A stretch of DNA of 7,688 bases from Actinomycetes bacterium (GTDB taxonomy: Bacteria > Actinomycetota > Acidimicrobiia > Acidimicrobiales > UBA8190), in assembly GCA_021798135.1 (NCBI GenBank), contig JAJZYI010000165.1, positions 1-7,688 on the forward strand, read 5' to 3'. Shown piece after piece: positions 5,888 to 7,688 of this stretch (positions are counted from its first letter, which is position 1; each line of letters opens with the position of its first letter). The notes under the pieces were generated by a model. That model searched no databases, was not told the origin of the DNA, and saw only the letters and a program-made list of their open reading frames with translations. Made by a program: the position numbers and the translations under genes.

Positions 5888-6649
5888 ATGACCGAGCACG
5901 CCACCCCTCGCCAGCTCCTGCTCGACGCCCTCGTGTACGTGCCGGCAGGCTTGGTGCTGACGGTGGCCGACGAGCTGCCCCGGCTGGCGGAAAGGGGCCG
6001 CCACCGGCTCGAAGGCCAGGTCACGACGGCACGCGTCGTGGGCCAGTTCGCCGTGCAGTTCGCCCGGCGGCAGGTCGAGGAGCGCCTCGGCGGCCGGCGC
6101 GAGCCGGTCCCGGGCCGCGCTGCAGGCAGCACCTCCGGCCCCGCTCCCGCAGCGAGCACCGGCCGGGACGGCGACCGCGCCCCGTCCGGCGACCGCACCC
6201 CAGCGGGCGGCGGCACCTCAGCCACCAGCGGCACCGTGACCTGTGAGGGCGCTCCCGCAGCCGGCACCGTGAACGGCGAGGGCCCTCCCGCAGGCGACGG
6301 CTCCGGCGGCGCACCGGCCGCCCCGCCGGCCCGGCGCGCTGGGGCGTCCCCGCCGGCCGGGCGACGGGCCAGGCTCGACGGCACCGTCGCCGGCCGGGCG
6401 CAGCGCACGGCTCCGGGCACGCCGGTGCCGGGGGCTGGCTCGGTGGACGGCCCCACCGTGCTGGGCATCCCCGGGTACGACAGCCTGTCGGCCTCCCAGG
6501 TGGTCCAGCGGCTCGGCGGGCTGGGCCCCGCAGAGCTGCGGCACGTCCGCGAGCACGAGCTCGCCGGCAGGCACCGGCGGACCATCCTCAACCGGGTGGA
6601 CCAGCTCCTCGGCGGTGCCGCCGACGACGGCACCGGCGGCGATGGCTGA
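5888..6649 (+). CDS. Hypothetical actinobacterial protein: two helical ends, disordered middle
   Basis: No named function recognised. The 253-residue product has a mildly hydrophobic helical N-terminal region (about 8-68, e.g. LLLDALVYVPAGLVLTVADE, then amphipathic Arg/Glu-rich helices), a Gly/Ala/Pro/Ser/Thr-rich middle (about 72-185) and a compact C-terminal motif (about 190-241: IPGYDSLSASQVVQRLGGLG, then ELRHVREHE and RRTILNRVDQLL). I recall similar YD-L-A-VV-RL-L-EL-V-YE-RRTIL motifs ending other actinobacterial hypothetical proteins, some described as lipid-droplet or membrane associated; that is memory, not a search. The start is set by AGGAGG at 5878-5883. The stop overlaps the next gene by 8 nt, implying co-translation with the GNAT gene. 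The middle contains in-frame DNA repeats. No signal peptide cleavage site or clear transmembrane helix is seen, though residues 11-29 could associate with a membrane. Confidence 0.75.
   Translation: MTEHATPRQLLLDALVYVPAGLVLTVADELPRLAERGRHRLEGQVTTARVVGQFAVQFARRQVEERLGGRREPVPGRAAGSTSGPAPAASTGRDGDRAPSGDRTPAGGGTSATSGTVTCEGAPAAGTVNGEGPPAGDGSGGAPAAPPARRAGASPPAGRRARLDGTVAGRAQRTAPGTPVPGAGSVDGPTVLGIPGYDSLSASQVVQRLGGLGPAELRHVREHELAGRHRRTILNRVDQLLGGAADDGTGGDG
6230..6295 (+). repeat. Two 33-bp in-frame repeats in the linker of the hypothetical protein
   Basis: Units at 6230-6262 and 6263-6295 encode GTVTCEGAPAA and GTVNGEGPPAG (residues 115-136). They share most bases, including GGCACCGTGA at the start and CTCCCGCAG near the end. 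A shorter unit encoding GDRAP and GDRTP (residues 94-105) lies just upstream. They sit in the disordered linker. Confidence 0.8.
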
Positions 6650-7133
6650 CCTCCTGGCCGAGGGGGTCCGGCCGGCCGCGCTCGAGGACCGACAGCGGTG
6701 TGCAGAGCTGTGCCAGGCGGGCCTGGACGAGGTGCAGGCGCACCGCGGCGGGCCGCTGCTGGCCCGCCGCGAGGTCGACCTCGTCGCCACGGCGCTGCTC
6801 CGCCCCGGCGGGCTGCAGCGGCTCGCCACCGACCCGCGGCGCCGGGTGCTCGTCGGGACGCTCGACGGCGTGGTCGTCGGCGTGGTCGTCGCCCGGGTTG
6901 ACGACGTTCGGGGCGCGCCGCTCGGCGTGGTCGACTTCTGCTACGTCGAGCCGGGTGCGAGGGGCGTCGGCGTCGGCCGGGCCATGCTCGACGAGGTCGT
7001 GCGGTGGTTCGGCGCGACCGGCTGCCGCGGCGCCGACGTGGCCGCCCTCCCCGGGGACCGCGCCGCCAAGCAGTTCCTGGAGTCAGCCGGCTTCACCGCG
7101 CGGGCCATCACCATGCACCGCGCGCTGCCATGA
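6642..7133 (+). CDS. GNAT family N-acetyltransferase
   Basis: The 163-residue product has the GNAT fold pattern. It opens with VRPAALEDRQRCAELCQAGL (residues 9-28), a usual first strand and helix. Central strands follow (RRRVLVGTLDGVVVGVVVAR, 66-85), then VVDFCYVEP (96-104) and the acetyl-CoA pyrophosphate loop RGVGVG (107-112, the R-x-x-G-x-G motif). A motif B-like end is DVAALPGDRAAKQFLESAGF (132-151). The family moves an acetyl group from acetyl-CoA to an amine; the substrate cannot be told from sequence. I chose ATG 6642, which overlaps the preceding stop by 8 nt (coupling). A GTG at 6615 is in frame and would add nine residues, but neither start has a clear Shine-Dalgarno. The next gene starts 7 nt after the stop. 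Confidence 0.9.
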   Translation: MADLLAEGVRPAALEDRQRCAELCQAGLDEVQAHRGGPLLARREVDLVATALLRPGGLQRLATDPRRRVLVGTLDGVVVGVVVARVDDVRGAPLGVVDFCYVEPGARGVGVGRAMLDEVVRWFGATGCRGADVAALPGDRAAKQFLESAGFTARAITMHRALP

Positions 7134-7140
7134 GCGGGCG

Positions 7141-7551
7141 GTGAGCGCTCGGCGGCCCGAGGTCGCCGTCGGCGCCGTCGTGCGACGCGACGGCGCCATC
7201 CTGCTCGTCCAGCGGGCGAACCCTCCCGGGGCAGGACGATGGACGGTCCCCGGCGGGCGGGTCGAATGGGGGGAGCCCATGGTGCGGGCCGTCGAGCGGG
7301 AGCTGGCCGAGGAGACGGGGCTCGCGGGACGGTGTGGCCGCCTCGTCGGCTGGGTCGAGCGCATCGCTCCGGAGCACCACTTCGTCATCGCCGACTTCGA
7401 GGTGACCGTGGACCCCCGCGCCACCGCCGTCGCCGGCAGCGACGCCCGGCAGGTCGCCTGGGTCCCGCTGGCCGACCTCGCCGGCGTCGACCTCGTCGAC
7501 GGGCTGCTCGCCTTCCTGCGCTCCCACGGCGTGGCCCCTCCGGCGCCCTGA
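7141..7551 (+). CDS. NUDIX hydrolase
   Basis: The 136-residue product carries a complete Nudix box, G-x5-E-x7-REUxEExGU, at residues 39-61 (G39, E45, R53 E54, E57 E58, G60). E54, E57 and E58 are the expected divalent-metal ligands. It is preceded by GRWTVPGG (32-39) and followed by a HFVIADFEV strand (80-88) and QVAWVPLADL (104-113), the usual late strand of the fold. Such enzymes hydrolyse nucleoside diphosphates linked to another group; ADP-ribose or oxidised dNTPs are common substrates, but nothing here decides which. The start is GTG 7141, 7 nt after the acetyltransferase stop and without a strong ribosome binding site, so translation probably depends on the upstream gene. It is probably the last gene of the three-gene operon, since a non-coding repeat region follows. 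Confidence 0.92.
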   Translation: MSARRPEVAVGAVVRRDGAILLVQRANPPGAGRWTVPGGRVEWGEPMVRAVERELAEETGLAGRCGRLVGWVERIAPEHHFVIADFEVTVDPRATAVAGSDARQVAWVPLADLAGVDLVDGLLAFLRSHGVAPPAP

Positions 7552-7688
7552 GCCGGCGGCACGCCCCTCCGGCGGGCAGGGCCGGCCGGACGCACCTCCG
7601 GGGCACGCGAGCCGCCGCACGCCCCTCCGGCGGCCTGGGCCGGCAGCACGCGCATCCCGGGGACGCGTGCCGCCGCGTGCCCCTGGCG
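7552..7688 (+). repeat. Imperfect tandem repeats of about 59 bp after the NUDIX gene
   Basis: Two units, about 7552-7610 and 7611-7669, align over most of their length, and a third begins near 7669 and runs off the window. The best-conserved part is a 17-mer starting GCACGCCCC and ending CCGGCGG, at 7559-7575 and 7617-7633 (58 bp apart). Related blocks follow in the same order: GGGCCGGC (7579-7586 and 7638-7645) and a GGGG-ACGCG/GGGGCACGCG block. No gene is seen here. Confidence 0.65.
7642..7674 (+). other. Inverted repeat in the 3' repeat region
   Basis: GGCAGCACGCG at 7642-7652 pairs with CGCGTGCCGCC at 7664-7674 with one A-C mismatch and an 11-nt loop that itself contains CCCGGG. No T run follows, so a canonical intrinsic terminator is not supported, although GC-rich actinobacteria may use hairpins without T runs. 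It lies about 90 nt past the NUDIX stop and could mark the operon end. Confidence 0.45.

Noticed and set aside
7642..7688. Intrinsic terminator of the NUDIX operon
   Set aside because: The hairpin is real but is followed by GC-rich sequence without a T tract and lies within a repeat; kept only as an inverted repeat.

Overview
This is a very GC-rich window (above 70% by eye, with almost only G or C at third codon positions). Every gene reads left to right. The content points to an actinobacterium. TatC has the Cys pair seen in the first extracytoplasmic loop of actinobacterial TatC. tatC is followed directly by a HelY-type Ski2-like helicase, as in Mycobacterium tuberculosis (tatA-tatC-helY). 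A zinc-ribbon protein of the actinobacterial DUF4193 type is also present. A deep, uncultivated-type actinobacterial lineage such as Acidimicrobiia is my best guess, but that is inference.

Layout. (1) 1-100: the tail of an upstream reading frame, possibly tatA. (2) 113-871: tatC, twin-arginine translocase core subunit. (3) 868-3114: helY, whose GTG start overlaps the tatC stop; it looks unusually compact and ends in a tail of four 12-residue repeats. (4) 3115-3251: a 137-nt gap with a weak promoter candidate. (5) 3252-4955: a 567-residue protein of two fused ThyX-like halves whose signature motifs are degraded in opposite ways. (6) 4956-5323: a 368-nt gap. It starts with a good sigma70-type promoter embedded in the preceding stop codon, then has strongly self-complementary sequence and a perfect 19-bp direct repeat. 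(7) 5324-5803: a DUF4193-like four-Cys protein with an extremely acidic N-terminal region. (8) 5888-7551: a likely three-gene operon of a two-ended hypothetical protein, a GNAT acetyltransferase and a NUDIX hydrolase, closely overlapped or spaced. (9) 7552-7688: non-coding, imperfect tandem repeats of about 59 bp running off the window.

How the genes relate. tatC and helY are probably translationally coupled. The ThyX-like gene, the DUF4193-like gene and the last three genes look like separate transcription units, each with its own promoter-like element. No mobile element, CRISPR array, tRNA or rRNA was seen. The least ordinary items are the tandem ThyX protein with complementary motif loss and the structured, separately promoted region ahead of the acidic zinc-ribbon gene.
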